The notes below the pieces were generated by a model, which worked only from the letters and a program-made list of their open reading frames with translations, was not told the DNA's origin and searched no databases. A program made the translations under genes and the position numbers. A stretch of 64,000 nt of DNA from Bog-473 sp963753115 (GTDB lineage Bacteria > Actinomycetota > Acidimicrobiia > Acidimicrobiales > RAAP-2), in the NCBI GenBank assembly GCA_963753115.1, contig CAVWBB010000009.1:17121-81120 (forward strand), written 5' to 3'. Shown here piece by piece: positions 24,372 to 32,737 of the stretch; the stretch's first letter is position 1, and every line of letters starts with the position of its first letter.

Positions 24372-25760
24372 TCACCCCTGAGGCTTGAGGACCGTCGAGG
24401 TCGCATACTGGGTCGCGTAGCCCTGGGCGTTCAACGTGGTGCCGATCACCGAGCCTGTGTTCGCGACGACGTACTTGGAGGAGCAGTCGAACGTGCCGAG
24501 CTTCTTCGGGTAGGCCTGCACCCACTTCGTCCCGTCGAGCTTCATCAGGAGGCCGCAGTCGGGCGGGATGTTCTTCGCCGGGTTGCCCGAGGCGTTGAGC
24601 CCGCCACCGGTCCAGTTGGTCACCTTGGCCAGATGGTTGATCATGCACTGGCGCGTCAGCGTCGAGCCGCATGCCTTGGCCTGGGTGGCCCAGAGGAGGA
24701 ACGACGAGGTCGCCTGCTCTCCCAGCTGCGAGGTGTGACCGCCGTACTTCTTGACGATGCTGATGTACTGGTTGACGGCCGGGACGACCTTGGCCGCCTC
24801 GAGGGGCTCGTAGGACAGGCGGACGTAGACGTTGTTGGCCAGCCCCTCGGTGTTCCACTGGGCGAAGGCCGCGGTGTACGCGCCGGAGTCCATCACCCAG
24901 ATCGGGTCGTAGCCGATCTGGTTCTCGGACTCGAAGGCGCCATAGAGGGTCGGTCCCGGGGTGGCGTCGTTGAACACGATCTGGGCCCCGCAGCTCTGGA
25001 GCTTCTGGACGAACGGCGTGTAGTTCGCCTCGCCGTTGTAGTCGATGTTGGCGGTGCAATTGGGGAGGAACTTCCAGCCCGCCGTCGTGAACGCCTGCAC
25101 GGCCTTGTTGGTCGAGGACTGTTGCGTCGAGAGCGTGGAACCGTAGACGCCGACCTTCTTGGTCTTCGCACCGAAGAGTTTCTCGGCCTGATAGGCGCTC
25201 GAGACCGGGCTGGCGTTGGCCGGGTTCGGCGACGCCTGGTACATCTCGTACACGTTCGCCACCACCGGGGCGACGGTGAAGCCCGGCACGGCGGCCAGGT
25301 TGCAGCCGAGCCGGGTCTGCTCGGCGGCGCCGTCGAGGGCGAAGCCCTCGCCGACCAGCATGAAGTCCTGCTTGCACTCCTGGGACACGACCGAGCCGAC
25401 GTTGGTCACCGCGGCGTTTCCGTAGTCGGCGACGAGCTTGCGGCCGCCGATGCCGCCCTGCGCGTTGCACCACGCGACCATGGCCTTGACCGCGTCGCCC
25501 ATCTCCTGGTCGAGGCCGGGCAGGCCCGAGAAGCCCCGGTCGTCGCCGTAGGCGATGTTGATGGTGGTGTTGGTGACGCCCTTGTCCGTGGCGCCCGTGT
25601 CGTGGCCCTTGCCGCAGGGGGAGGGCAGGGTGCCGAACTTGGTCGTCGAGATCGAGGCGGCGCCGCCGACCCCGGGTGAGAGGAGGACCCCCGCCGCCGT
25701 CAGCGACGTGAGCATCAGTGCCGCCCCCAGGGCCCGCATACCGGTAGCCCTCATCTTCAT
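24372..25760 (-). CDS. ABC transporter substrate-binding protein, LivK/periplasmic-binding type I
   Basis: This 462-residue extracellular ligand-binding protein has a signal peptide at about 1-35 (MKMRATGMRALGAALMLT... GVGGAAS). A type I periplasmic-binding fold follows, with INIAYGDDRGFSG, GGIGGRKLVADYGN and KKVGVYGSTLST. No lipobox cysteine follows the signal. Many cysteines (CGKGH, WCNAQ, QECKQ, GCNLA, NCTAN, SCGAQ, ACGST, QCMIN) suggest several disulfides. It is first in the Liv-type operon. The ligand need not be an amino acid; actinobacterial homologues occur in steroid and aromatic catabolic regions. ATG 25760 follows a GGGGGTTGAG Shine-Dalgarno-like sequence. Confidence 0.9.
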   Translation of the reverse strand: MKMRATGMRALGAALMLTSLTAAGVLLSPGVGGAASISTTKFGTLPSPCGKGHDTGATDKGVTNTTINIAYGDDRGFSGLPGLDQEMGDAVKAMVAWCNAQGGIGGRKLVADYGNAAVTNVGSVVSQECKQDFMLVGEGFALDGAAEQTRLGCNLAAVPGFTVAPVVANVYEMYQASPNPANASPVSSAYQAEKLFGAKTKKVGVYGSTLSTQQSSTNKAVQAFTTAGWKFLPNCTANIDYNGEANYTPFVQKLQSCGAQIVFNDATPGPTLYGAFESENQIGYDPIWVMDSGAYTAAFAQWNTEGLANNVYVRLSYEPLEAAKVVPAVNQYISIVKKYGGHTSQLGEQATSSFLLWATQAKACGSTLTRQCMINHLAKVTNWTGGGLNASGNPAKNIPPDCGLLMKLDGTKWVQAYPKKLGTFDCSSKYVVANTGSVIGTTLNAQGYATQYATSTVLKPQG

Positions 25761-25820
25761 CTCAACCCCCTGTCCACGGAGCCGGACCCGAACGGGTCTG
25801 TTCCGCATCCCTCGAAATCC

Positions 25821-25834
25821 TAGAACACGTTCCT
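25821..25834. promoter_or_regulatory. KstR-like palindrome upstream of the substrate-binding protein gene
   Basis: TAGAACACGTTCCT fits the actinobacterial KstR operator pattern TnnAACnnGTTnnA at every fixed position but the last. It lies 61-74 bp upstream of the start codon at 25760, in the presumed promoter. KstR is the TetR-family repressor of cholesterol catabolism. No kstR gene is in the window, so this is a motif match only. Confidence 0.35.
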
Positions 25835-25905
25835 GTTTCGGCACACTAGCAACCTGGGAGTCAGAAATCTCAACGCCAGCTGAGTCCCCGGGCGCTTCGC
25901 GTCGG

Positions 25906-27169
25906 CTACGACCGAGCCGCCGTCTGAATGCGGTAGCGCTCGGTGTAGTCCTTGAATTCCGTGGCCAGGCCCGGATACGTCCAGCCGAAGTCAGCCGGGT
26001 CGTAGCGGTGCCGGCCGAAGGCGTCTTGTGGGCGATCTGCCAGGAAGGCGTGCATGCGCCGGGCATGGAGCGAGCCCACCTCTTCTCCCAGGCTGTCGTA
26101 GAGCCGGCGGACGGTCTCGACCGGGTCGGCGATCAATGCGTCGTAGTGGATGTGCTCGCACCAGCCGTCCGGTGCCGTCTCGTCGAAGGCCATGGCCGAT
26201 CGGAGTGCGAACCCGCACTTGCGCTTCCACTCCTCCGCGGTGGGGCGTGGGTCCGTCCGGCTGGTCAGGACGCGCTGGCTGGCGTTGGCCAGGCTGGCCA
26301 ACGAGGTGATCACCGGTCCGGGGTCCCGGTGGGTCCAGATGACCCTCGCGTCGGGATAGGCCGCCAGCATGGCGTCGAGGTGCCACAGGTGGTTGGGCGT
26401 CTTGAGGATCCATCGCTCGGTCGGCTGGCGCGATTGCAGGGTCTGGAGGGCGAGCCGGTGCTGGTCGTAGGCCGACGTCATGTCTGCCTGCTCGAGCCAG
26501 CGCCCGTAGCTCGGGACGTGGGCCTGGGTCTCGAGGGCGAGGGCACGGACGTCGTACATGAAGATCGCGACGCACTCCTCGGCCAGCGTGGCCCCGAAGG
26601 GGTGCATGGCCTTGAGCGGGGGGTTGAGCTTCATCAGCCCGTCGAGATCCTTGGCCGTCTTGGCGATGCGTGGGTCCTCCGATGCTTCCTCCAGGCTGGT
26701 GGGCGGCACCGGGTGGGCCGCCTCCCACTGGAGGAGCGGGCGGGCCACGGGGTCGAGCCCGAGCAGATTGGACAGCAGGCTGGTGCCGGTCCGCGGCAGC
26801 CCGACGATGATCCACGGACGCTCGACGCGCTCGTCCCGCACCTCGGGGTGCTTCGTGGACCAGTCCTGCAGGGCGATGCGGTTGGCGAGGGCGCCGGCCA
26901 GCATCTTGGAGATCAGCAGGCGTCCGAACGTGGTCAGTTCCGCCTCGTCCTCACAGGCGCGCAGGTAGACCTCCAGCGGCTCGCGGTAGGAGTCGCTGCC
27001 GAAGTCGCTCGACCCTGCACAGCTTGGCCGCCGCCGCGGTGACGGACGCGGGGGACAGTGAAGGAAGCTCGCGGCCGAATCGTGCCACCTTCGCCCCGGT
27101 CCAGTTGAGCGCGCGCAGCGGCCGGCTGCGCAGTTCGGAGTCGCGCCACGAGTAGTCGACGGTGCTCAC
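25906..27169 (-). CDS. Sulfotransferase family protein, apparent +1 frameshift near 27007
   Basis: The complete gene needs two frames. The N-terminal part (GTG 27169 to about 27008) ends at AAAAKLCRVE. The rest continues in another frame as DFGSDSYREPLEVYLRACED and runs to 25906. Removing one C at 27007 joins them, giving about 420 residues. The PAPS 5'-phosphosulfate loop is PRTGTSLLSNLL, followed by WILKTPNHLWHLDA and VIWTHRDPGPVITS, all typical of sulfotransferase_3-like proteins common in actinobacteria. These transfer sulfate from PAPS, mostly to lipids or steroids. GTG 27169 overlaps the oxidoreductase stop as GTGA, so the two are coupled. Confidence 0.85.
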
Positions 27170-28206
27170 CCGATCTCCACGACGGTGCGCCCCACCGAGC
27201 GCCGCGCCTCGTGCTCGTCGAGCGCGCGGCCGGCTTCTTCCATGGAGACGCGCCGCCCGATGGCGGGGCGGATCGCACCGGCGGCCGCCAACCGCAGCAG
27301 GTCGGCATGGATCTCGTCGGCCACGTCACGGCCGAAAGGGTTGAACCCGAAGCGCCGCATGCCGGGGTCGACCGTGTCCGCCCAGGCCACCATGACGGCC
27401 ACGATGTCGATGTTCCCGATGCAGGCCATGCGCAGCGGCCGGCCCGTCATGCCGTTGGCGTCGTCGTCGGCGAATCCCACCGCCAGGTAGCGGCCGCCAT
27501 GGGCGGTACAGCGCCAGGAGCGCTCGGTGAAGTCCCCGCCGGTCAGGTCGTAGACGACGTCGGCGCCGGCATCGTCGGTGGCGACCAGGACCGCCTCGAC
27601 GAAGTCCTCGGCCGTGTGGTCGATGACCAGATCGGCTCCGAGGGACGTGCACAGGGCCCCCTTCTCCGGGCCGCCCGCCACCGCAATGACCCGGGCGCCG
27701 GCCGCCTTGCCGAGCTGGATCCCCGCCGAGCCCAGCCCGCTTGCGGCGGAATGCACGACCAGGGTCTCGCCCGCCTGGAGCCGTCCCCGCTTGAAGAGGG
27801 CGAGGTGGGAAGTCTGGAACGACAGGAGGAAGGCGGTGGCCTCGGCGTCGTCGAATTCGGGGGGAGCCTCGAAGACCGAGATGGCGTCGGCGATGGCGTA
27901 GTCGGCGATGCCGCCGAGCGCATTCTTGGTGATGGCGACGACGCGCTGGCCGAGCCAGCGCTCCGCGCCGTCCCCGGCGGCGTCGACCACCCCGCACACG
28001 TCCATGCCCAACGTGAAGGGCGGCGGGGTGGGGACCGAGACCAGCTTGCCTCGGCAGCGGTCGATGTCGTTGAAGTTGAGCGACGCCGCACTGACCTTGA
28101 CCCGGACCTCCCCGGGACCGGGTTCAGGACGCTCGATCGTCCGCACCAGCAGCACCTCACCCGGCTGGCCGTGCTCGGTGACCTGCAGCGCCCTCATCTC
28201 TGCCAT
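27166..28206 (-). CDS. Zinc-type alcohol dehydrogenase-like / NADPH:quinone oxidoreductase (MDR family)
   Basis: This 346-residue medium-chain dehydrogenase/reductase has the GroES-like N-terminal domain (GEVRVKVSAASLNFNDIDRCRG) and the quinone-reductase motif VVHSAASGLGSAGIQLGKAAGA, which is the Rossmann nucleotide loop. The structural-zinc cysteine cluster of true alcohol dehydrogenases is absent, so a zinc-free quinone or enoyl reductase of the QOR type is expected. It should be cytoplasmic and NADPH-dependent. It is coupled by GTGA overlap to the downstream sulfotransferase gene, suggesting one pathway acting on a lipid or aromatic substrate. Confidence 0.9.
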   Translation of the reverse strand: MAEMRALQVTEHGQPGEVLLVRTIERPEPGPGEVRVKVSAASLNFNDIDRCRGKLVSVPTPPPFTLGMDVCGVVDAAGDGAERWLGQRVVAITKNALGGIADYAIADAISVFEAPPEFDDAEATAFLLSFQTSHLALFKRGRLQAGETLVVHSAASGLGSAGIQLGKAAGARVIAVAGGPEKGALCTSLGADLVIDHTAEDFVEAVLVATDDAGADVVYDLTGGDFTERSWRCTAHGGRYLAVGFADDDANGMTGRPLRMACIGNIDIVAVMVAWADTVDPGMRRFGFNPFGRDVADEIHADLLRLAAAGAIRPAIGRRVSMEEAGRALDEHEARRSVGRTVVEIG

Positions 28207-28286
28207 GCCTCGCTCCCCCTTGCCGGATGCCCGGCGATCGGGGCGAGGTTACCGCTGGCTCCTGTTCGCTGTCGCGAGCTGGGCGC

Positions 28287-29111
28287 TCAGAGGAGGGGCG
28301 ACGAGTTGCCGAACGCGTCCGCCACGTTGACACCGAGGTCGGGAATCGGCTTGCCGGTGGCAAAGCGGTAGAGGATCGTGCGCATGTACATGCCGGCAGC
28401 CGATGCGTACATCGCGACGCCGATCAACCCGGCGATGCCGACGGCCGTGACCGGTACGCCGCCGAGGTAGACGTGTTTCGCAATCAGGAACACGCCGATC
28501 GCAATGACCGCGAGCGCCGCGAGGTTCCAGCCCAAGAAGAGCAACCCGAAACGGAGGCCGCTCCGGACGACGTTCCCGAACTGGGCCTTGAGGACATGCG
28601 AGGACCGCTTGACCGCTTCAATCGGGCCGACGTCCTCGAACGCCAGGACGGGGATCACGAGGAAGGTGGCGACGGCCCAGGCCAACCCGCCGGCAAAGCC
28701 GACGATCCGGCCCACGACCCCGAGCCTCGCCTCGAGCGCGCGGATCGTCGTGCCGACGACGGCCGCGAGAATCGCCCAGCGGAAGATCACGCCCTTGCGT
28801 TCCCAGGCCTGGGCCAGTGACGTCTTGATGGTGGGCGTCCGTCCCTCAATGCGGTCGTTTGCCGCGAAGACCAGCGCGACATTGAAGATCACGGTCGCCG
28901 CGGTGGCGACCAGCGAGCCGCAGGCGAAGGCGACCAGAAAGGCCAACCCCGTGTGCCCGATGGCCAAGCCCAGCGGCACGGCGACGACAGCGAAGGCGAC
29001 GAGGCCGGTCACCGCGGCCATGACGGGGAGCCAAATCATCTGGCGGTCCTGCCGGAACAACGCCAGCGAGGCGCGCAGGATGGCCTTGCCGGTCGGGTTC
29101 GTCGAAGCCAT
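28287..29111 (-). CDS. Polytopic membrane protein (DUF6159-like)
   Basis: This 274-residue integral membrane protein has about six hydrophobic helices: IWLPVMAAVTGLVAFAVVAV, LAFLVAFACGSLVATAAT, GVIFRWAILAAVVGTTI, GFAGGLAWAVATFLVIPVL, LLFLGWNLAALAVIAIGVFL and VGIAGLIGVAMYASAAGMYM. The segment VLAFEDVGPIEAVKRSSHVL resembles the conserved loop of the DUF6159/DUF4013-type glycerophosphoryl-diester-phosphodiesterase-like membrane domain. No enzyme motif is visible, and the function is unknown. The gene is single and lies just downstream of tRNA-Ser on the same strand. Confidence 0.8.
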   Translation of the reverse strand: MASTNPTGKAILRASLALFRQDRQMIWLPVMAAVTGLVAFAVVAVPLGLAIGHTGLAFLVAFACGSLVATAATVIFNVALVFAANDRIEGRTPTIKTSLAQAWERKGVIFRWAILAAVVGTTIRALEARLGVVGRIVGFAGGLAWAVATFLVIPVLAFEDVGPIEAVKRSSHVLKAQFGNVVRSGLRFGLLFLGWNLAALAVIAIGVFLIAKHVYLGGVPVTAVGIAGLIGVAMYASAAGMYMRTILYRFATGKPIPDLGVNVADAFGNSSPLL

Positions 29112-29227
29112 TGGTCAGTTCCTCCTCGTTCCCGGCAGAAATTTCTCTCACTCGGTCTCGGCCGTTGGCCTTTGGTGCTTGAGGTGGATTGTGCGCCACG
29201 CAGCGGGTCCGCGCAGGCCGCCAACAG

Positions 29228-29312
29228 CGGAGGGAGTGGGATTCGAACCCACGGAAGCTTGCGCCTCGCAGCTTTTCAAGAGCTGTGCATTCGTCCGCTC
29301 TGCCATCCCTCC
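29228..29312 (-). tRNA. tRNA-Ser (anticodon TGA)
   Basis: The minus strand folds as an 85-nt class II tRNA. The acceptor stem is GGAGGGA/TCCCTCC, and the D arm follows with GCAGAGCGGA. The anticodon loop CTTGAAA gives TGA, which reads UCA (and probably other UCN) codons. A long variable arm (about GCGAGGCGCAAGC) and GGTTCGAATCC in the T arm complete the fold. The discriminator base is G, as usual for serine. The CCA end is not encoded. Confidence 0.96.
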
Positions 29313-29502
29313 AGCGTGTGCATGCTAGGTGAGCGCCCCGTCGTGATCCCCGAGGGTCGCCTCGCCCTGCCCCGCCCGCCTCGCCCTGCCTCCGTTGAGG
29401 TCGTCTTGCTTGGTGAAGATTCCCTGGACTGTAAACCAGGTTGTTGATAGTTCTGAGACACAACCCCGCGGAACGCCGCGGCGCTCCTGCGCCCCGGACG
29501 GT

Positions 29503-29952
29503 TCACCCCGTTCCCAACTCGGCCAGCTCGACGACGACGCCCGGCCCGTCCAAGAAGACGAGCTTCTTGTCGTGGTAGTCGAAGATCTCGTTGCGCGGCG
29601 TGACGCCGTGCGCCGCCAGGTGCTCCAGCATCGCGGCCATGTCGTTGACCCGGAAGCACACGTGGTTGAAGCCAGTGCGGTCGAGCGTGCCCGTCGCGCC
29701 GTCCACCTTGATCGGCGGCTCGTGGAAGCGCAGCAGTTGAATCTCCTGGTGCGTGTCGCCCCCCTTGAGGGCCAACGTCACGTGATCGGACTCCCATCCC
29801 GGGATCCCCATGTACGCGGCGATGCGCTCGCCTGACGCCACCACTGCGATGGTCTCCTCGAAACCCAGCAGGCCGAAGAACCGCTTCGCCTCGGGCAGGT
29901 CGGTGACCACGATGGTCATGTGATCGAAGCCTTGATTCTGCGGCGTCACCAT
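29503..29952 (-). CDS. VOC family protein
   Basis: This 149-residue glyoxalase/bleomycin-resistance fold protein has GFDHMTIVVTDLPEAKRFFG as module one with the first ligand His. HVTLALKG and EIQLLRFHEPP follow. GFNHVCFRVNDMAAMLEHLA starts module two, and GPGVVVELAEL carries the C-terminal Glu. All four metal-ligand positions look occupied, so a metal-dependent lyase or dioxygenase is plausible. It stands alone between typA and tRNA-Ser; the substrate is unknown. Confidence 0.88.
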   Translation of the reverse strand: MVTPQNQGFDHMTIVVTDLPEAKRFFGLLGFEETIAVVASGERIAAYMGIPGWESDHVTLALKGGDTHQEIQLLRFHEPPIKVDGATGTLDRTGFNHVCFRVNDMAAMLEHLAAHGVTPRNEIFDYHDKKLVFLDGPGVVVELAELGTG

Positions 29953-29994
29953 GCGCGACCTCTTTCCTGTCGGCTGGAAATCCTCCGACGAGAC

Positions 29995-30069
29995 TGACCG
30001 ACGAGTCCTTGGCCGACCAGACCTTGACCGACGAGCGCTTGCCCGCTCAGCCCTTGGCGGCCTGGTCGC
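29995..30069. repeat. Five degenerate 15-bp tandem units at the 3' end of typA
   Basis: Five 15-bp units of the pattern TTG-CC-GACCAGACC repeat with changes from 29995 to 30069, straddling the typA stop at 30047. In another frame on the minus strand they would encode LVGQG pentapeptides, but that frame lacks other coding support. This is another short tandem repeat at a gene 3' end. Confidence 0.6.
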
Positions 30070-31894
30070 GCGCGTCGCGGGCCCGGCTCCGCAGCCGCCC
30101 CCGTGTCGCCTGGTCCAACAGCACCTTGCGCAGCCGCACCGCCTTCGGGGTGACCTCGACGCACTCGTCGTCGCTGATGAATTCCAGCGCGTGCTCCAGC
30201 GAGAACGCGAGGGCCGGCGTCAACCGCTCGAAGTCCTCGGCCGTCGCCGACCGGATGTTGTTCAGCTTCTTCTCCTTGGTCGGGTTGACGTCCATCTCCT
30301 CGGCCCGGGCGTTCTCCCCGATGATCATGCCCTCGTAGACCTCCTCGGCCGGGCCGATCATCATGGTGCCGCGCTCTTGGAGGTTCATCAGCGCGAACGT
30401 GGTCGTGACGCCCCGCCGGTCGGCCACCATCGACCCGTTGCGCCTGGTGCGGAGGTCGCCGTGCCAAGGCTCCCAGCCGTCGAAGACGTGGTGGAGGATT
30501 CCCGTCCCCCGGGTATCGGTGAGGAACTCGGTGCGGAACCCGATCAGCCCTCGCGCCGGGACCTTGTAGTCGAAGCGCACCCAGCCCGTCCCGTGATTGA
30601 CCATTTCGAGCATGGTGCCCTTGCGCAGCGCCAGCAGCTGGGTGACCACGCCGAGATACTCGTCGGGCACGTCCACGCTGACCCGCTCCACCGGCTCGTA
30701 GACCTTGCCGTCGATCTCGCGCGTCACGACCTGCGGCTTTCCCACGGTGAGCTCGAACCCCTCCCGCCGCATCGTCTCGACCAGCACGGCCAGCTGGAGC
30801 TCGCCACGGCCGAGCACTTCCCACATGTCGGGGCGCTCGGTCGGCGCCACCCGGATGGCCACGTTGCCGATGAGCTCGGCATCGAGGCGGGACTTGAGCA
30901 GGCGAGCGGTCAGCTTGGTGCCGTCCTGACCGGACAGGGGCGACGTGTTGATGCCGATGGTCATGGCCAGGCTGGGCTCGTCGACGGTGATCGCCGGCAG
31001 CGCAATCGGGTCGTCCGGATCGGCCAGGGTCTCGCCGATGGTCACCTCGGCCAGGCCGGCCACCGAGACGATCTCGCCCGGGCCGGCCGACTCCGCCGGC
31101 ACCTGGTCGAGCGCCTCGGTCACGTACAGCTCGGTGATCTTGGCCTTCTCGACGGTGCCGTCGAGTCGGCACCAGGCAATCTGGCTGCCCTTGACCAGCG
31201 TGCCGTTGTGGACCCGGCAGATGGCCAGCCGTCCCAGGTAGGGAGAGGCGGCGAGGTTGCAGACGAGCGCCTGGGTCCCGGCGTCCTTCTCGAAGGAGGG
31301 AGCCGGGACGTGATCGATGATGGCCTTGAACAGCGGCTCGACGTTCTCGCCCTCGACGCCGGGGTCGGTGCTCACCCAACCCGCTCTGGCGTTGGCGTAG
31401 AGGATGGGGAAGTCGATCTGGTCCTCGTCAGCGTCGAGATCCAAGAACAGCTCCTCCACCTGGTTGACGACCTCGGCGATGCGGGCGTCGGCCCGGTCCA
31501 CCTTGTTGATCACCAGCACCACCGGGAGGCGGGCCTCCAGGGTCTTGCGCAGGACGAAGCGCGTCTGGGGCAGAGGGCCCTCCGAGGCGTCCACCAGGAG
31601 GAGCACGCCGTCGACCATGGTCAGCCCCCGCTCGACCTCCCCGCCGAAGTCGGCGTGACCCGGCGTGTCGACGATGTTCAGCTTCACGCCACCCCAGCGC
31701 ACGGCAGTGTTCTTGGCCAGGATGGTGATGCCCTTCTCCCGCTCGAGGTCGCCGGAGTCCATCACCCGGTCGGTGAGCTCCTGGTGGGCGCCGAACGCGC
31801 CGGTCTGACGCAGCAAGGCGTCGACCAGGGTCGTCTTGCCGTGGTCGACGTGCGCCACGATGGCGACGTTCCTTATGTCTGCGCGGGTCTCCAT
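30047..31894 (-). CDS. typA: Translational GTPase TypA/BipA
   Basis: This 615-residue ribosome-associated GTPase is close to the family norm (607-635). The G1 motif is AHVDHGKTT, switch II/G3 is VDTPGHADFGG, and G4 is VINKVDRADA. After the EF-G-like domains II, III and V the BipA-specific C-terminal domain is visible (GRGELQLAVLVETMRREGFEL, EFLTDTRGTG and VTPKAVRLRKVLLD). It acts on 50S assembly and stress or low-temperature translation. The gene is not obviously in an operon. Fifteen-bp tandem repeats overlap its 3' end. Confidence 0.97.
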   Translation of the reverse strand: METRADIRNVAIVAHVDHGKTTLVDALLRQTGAFGAHQELTDRVMDSGDLEREKGITILAKNTAVRWGGVKLNIVDTPGHADFGGEVERGLTMVDGVLLLVDASEGPLPQTRFVLRKTLEARLPVVLVINKVDRADARIAEVVNQVEELFLDLDADEDQIDFPILYANARAGWVSTDPGVEGENVEPLFKAIIDHVPAPSFEKDAGTQALVCNLAASPYLGRLAICRVHNGTLVKGSQIAWCRLDGTVEKAKITELYVTEALDQVPAESAGPGEIVSVAGLAEVTIGETLADPDDPIALPAITVDEPSLAMTIGINTSPLSGQDGTKLTARLLKSRLDAELIGNVAIRVAPTERPDMWEVLGRGELQLAVLVETMRREGFELTVGKPQVVTREIDGKVYEPVERVSVDVPDEYLGVVTQLLALRKGTMLEMVNHGTGWVRFDYKVPARGLIGFRTEFLTDTRGTGILHHVFDGWEPWHGDLRTRRNGSMVADRRGVTTTFALMNLQERGTMMIGPAEEVYEGMIIGENARAEEMDVNPTKEKKLNNIRSATAEDFERLTPALAFSLEHALEFISDDECVEVTPKAVRLRKVLLDQATRGRLRSRARDARDQAAKG

Positions 31895-31930
31895 GGGGGG
31901 ACCAAGGCTAGATGACCTGGGTGGTGTTCC

Positions 31931-32737
31931 TTAAGCAGCCGACCGGAGCGACGTTCCTGCCCCGCCCAGGGCCAGTTCCACGGCCTCCGCTCCGAGGGTC
32001 AGGACCGAGGGTTCGGGCTCGATCCGCACCAGGTGGCCGGAGTCCGGCCACCACCCGACCACCCGTCCGGGCACGTCGTCGCCCCGCACCCGGAGGGCTT
32101 CGACCAGCGTCACCAGGGCGAGTTCGGCCCGCACCGACTCACGGCGGGGACCCGAGAGCACGACCAGGTGGGCGTGCGCCGTGCGCACGTCGGCCCGTCC
32201 CCGCAGCGCAAGCAGCGCGGAGTGTGGGCTGTCCCACCAGTGGTCGCGCCCGATGACCGGCGCCGGCCCGAGCGCGGACCAGTCCAGAGCGCACCAGAGC
32301 CGGGTGGCCCAGGTGACGGCCTCCGCGCCGACGGCTGCCCGTCCCGCCGGAGGGAGCCCGTCGATCCAGCGGTCGAGCTGGGTCGCCGACGAGCTGCCGT
32401 CGGCCACCCAGTGCGAGGACTCGGCCAGCCGGTTCCGCACGGCCTCGAGCGGCGAGCGCGCCGCGCCGCCCGCCAGCATGCGCACCGCGGCCACGCCGAT
32501 GGAGCGGCGCGCCGTGCGGGCCGACCAGGCGAACGGCTCGGCCGCGTCAAGGCCGGCCGCGTCGCCGGCGTACGCCGTGCGCACCTCGTGGTCGGTGACG
32601 CGGAAGCGCACCGCGCCGGCCCGCCGGACGGCGAGCCCCGCCAGCTTCGACTTGGCGTCGGCGAAGGCGGCCCGCCACGATGCGGCGTCGACGGGCGGGA
32701 CGGGCGCCACCAGCGCGTCCATGAGCCGGCTATCCAT
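31931..32737 (-). CDS. Uncharacterised protein, second gene of a two-gene unit
   Basis: This 268-residue soluble protein matches no family I recognise. It is rich in Ala and Arg, with Trp-containing segments (SWRAAFADAKSKL, VTWATRLWCALDWSALG, IGRDHWWDSPHSAL) and a C-terminal half (SVRAELALVTLVEALRVRG) that looks helical. There is no signal peptide or membrane span. ATG 32737 was chosen because it overlaps the upstream gene's stop by 8 bp and because codons before it read as Arg/Ser noise. Its partner resembles a degenerate RecB-type nuclease, so a joint DNA-related role is possible but unproven. Confidence 0.75.
   Translation of the reverse strand: MDSRLMDALVAPVPPVDAASWRAAFADAKSKLAGLAVRRAGAVRFRVTDHEVRTAYAGDAAGLDAAEPFAWSARTARRSIGVAAVRMLAGGAARSPLEAVRNRLAESSHWVADGSSSATQLDRWIDGLPPAGRAAVGAEAVTWATRLWCALDWSALGPAPVIGRDHWWDSPHSALLALRGRADVRTAHAHLVVLSGPRRESVRAELALVTLVEALRVRGDDVPGRVVGWWPDSGHLVRIEPEPSVLTLGAEAVELALGGAGTSLRSAA

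Noticed and set aside
29410..29460. A tRNA-Tyr-like stretch (CCTGG-ACTGTAAA-CCAGG) followed by a GGTTGT...ACAACC stem
   Set aside because: The pieces do not assemble into an acceptor stem, D arm and T arm of a full tRNA; only an anticodon-like hairpin is present.
29946..30046. Extension of the typA region encoding LVGQG pentapeptides in another frame
   Set aside because: TypA already ends at its normal length; the repeat frame has no start, ribosome site or domain of its own.
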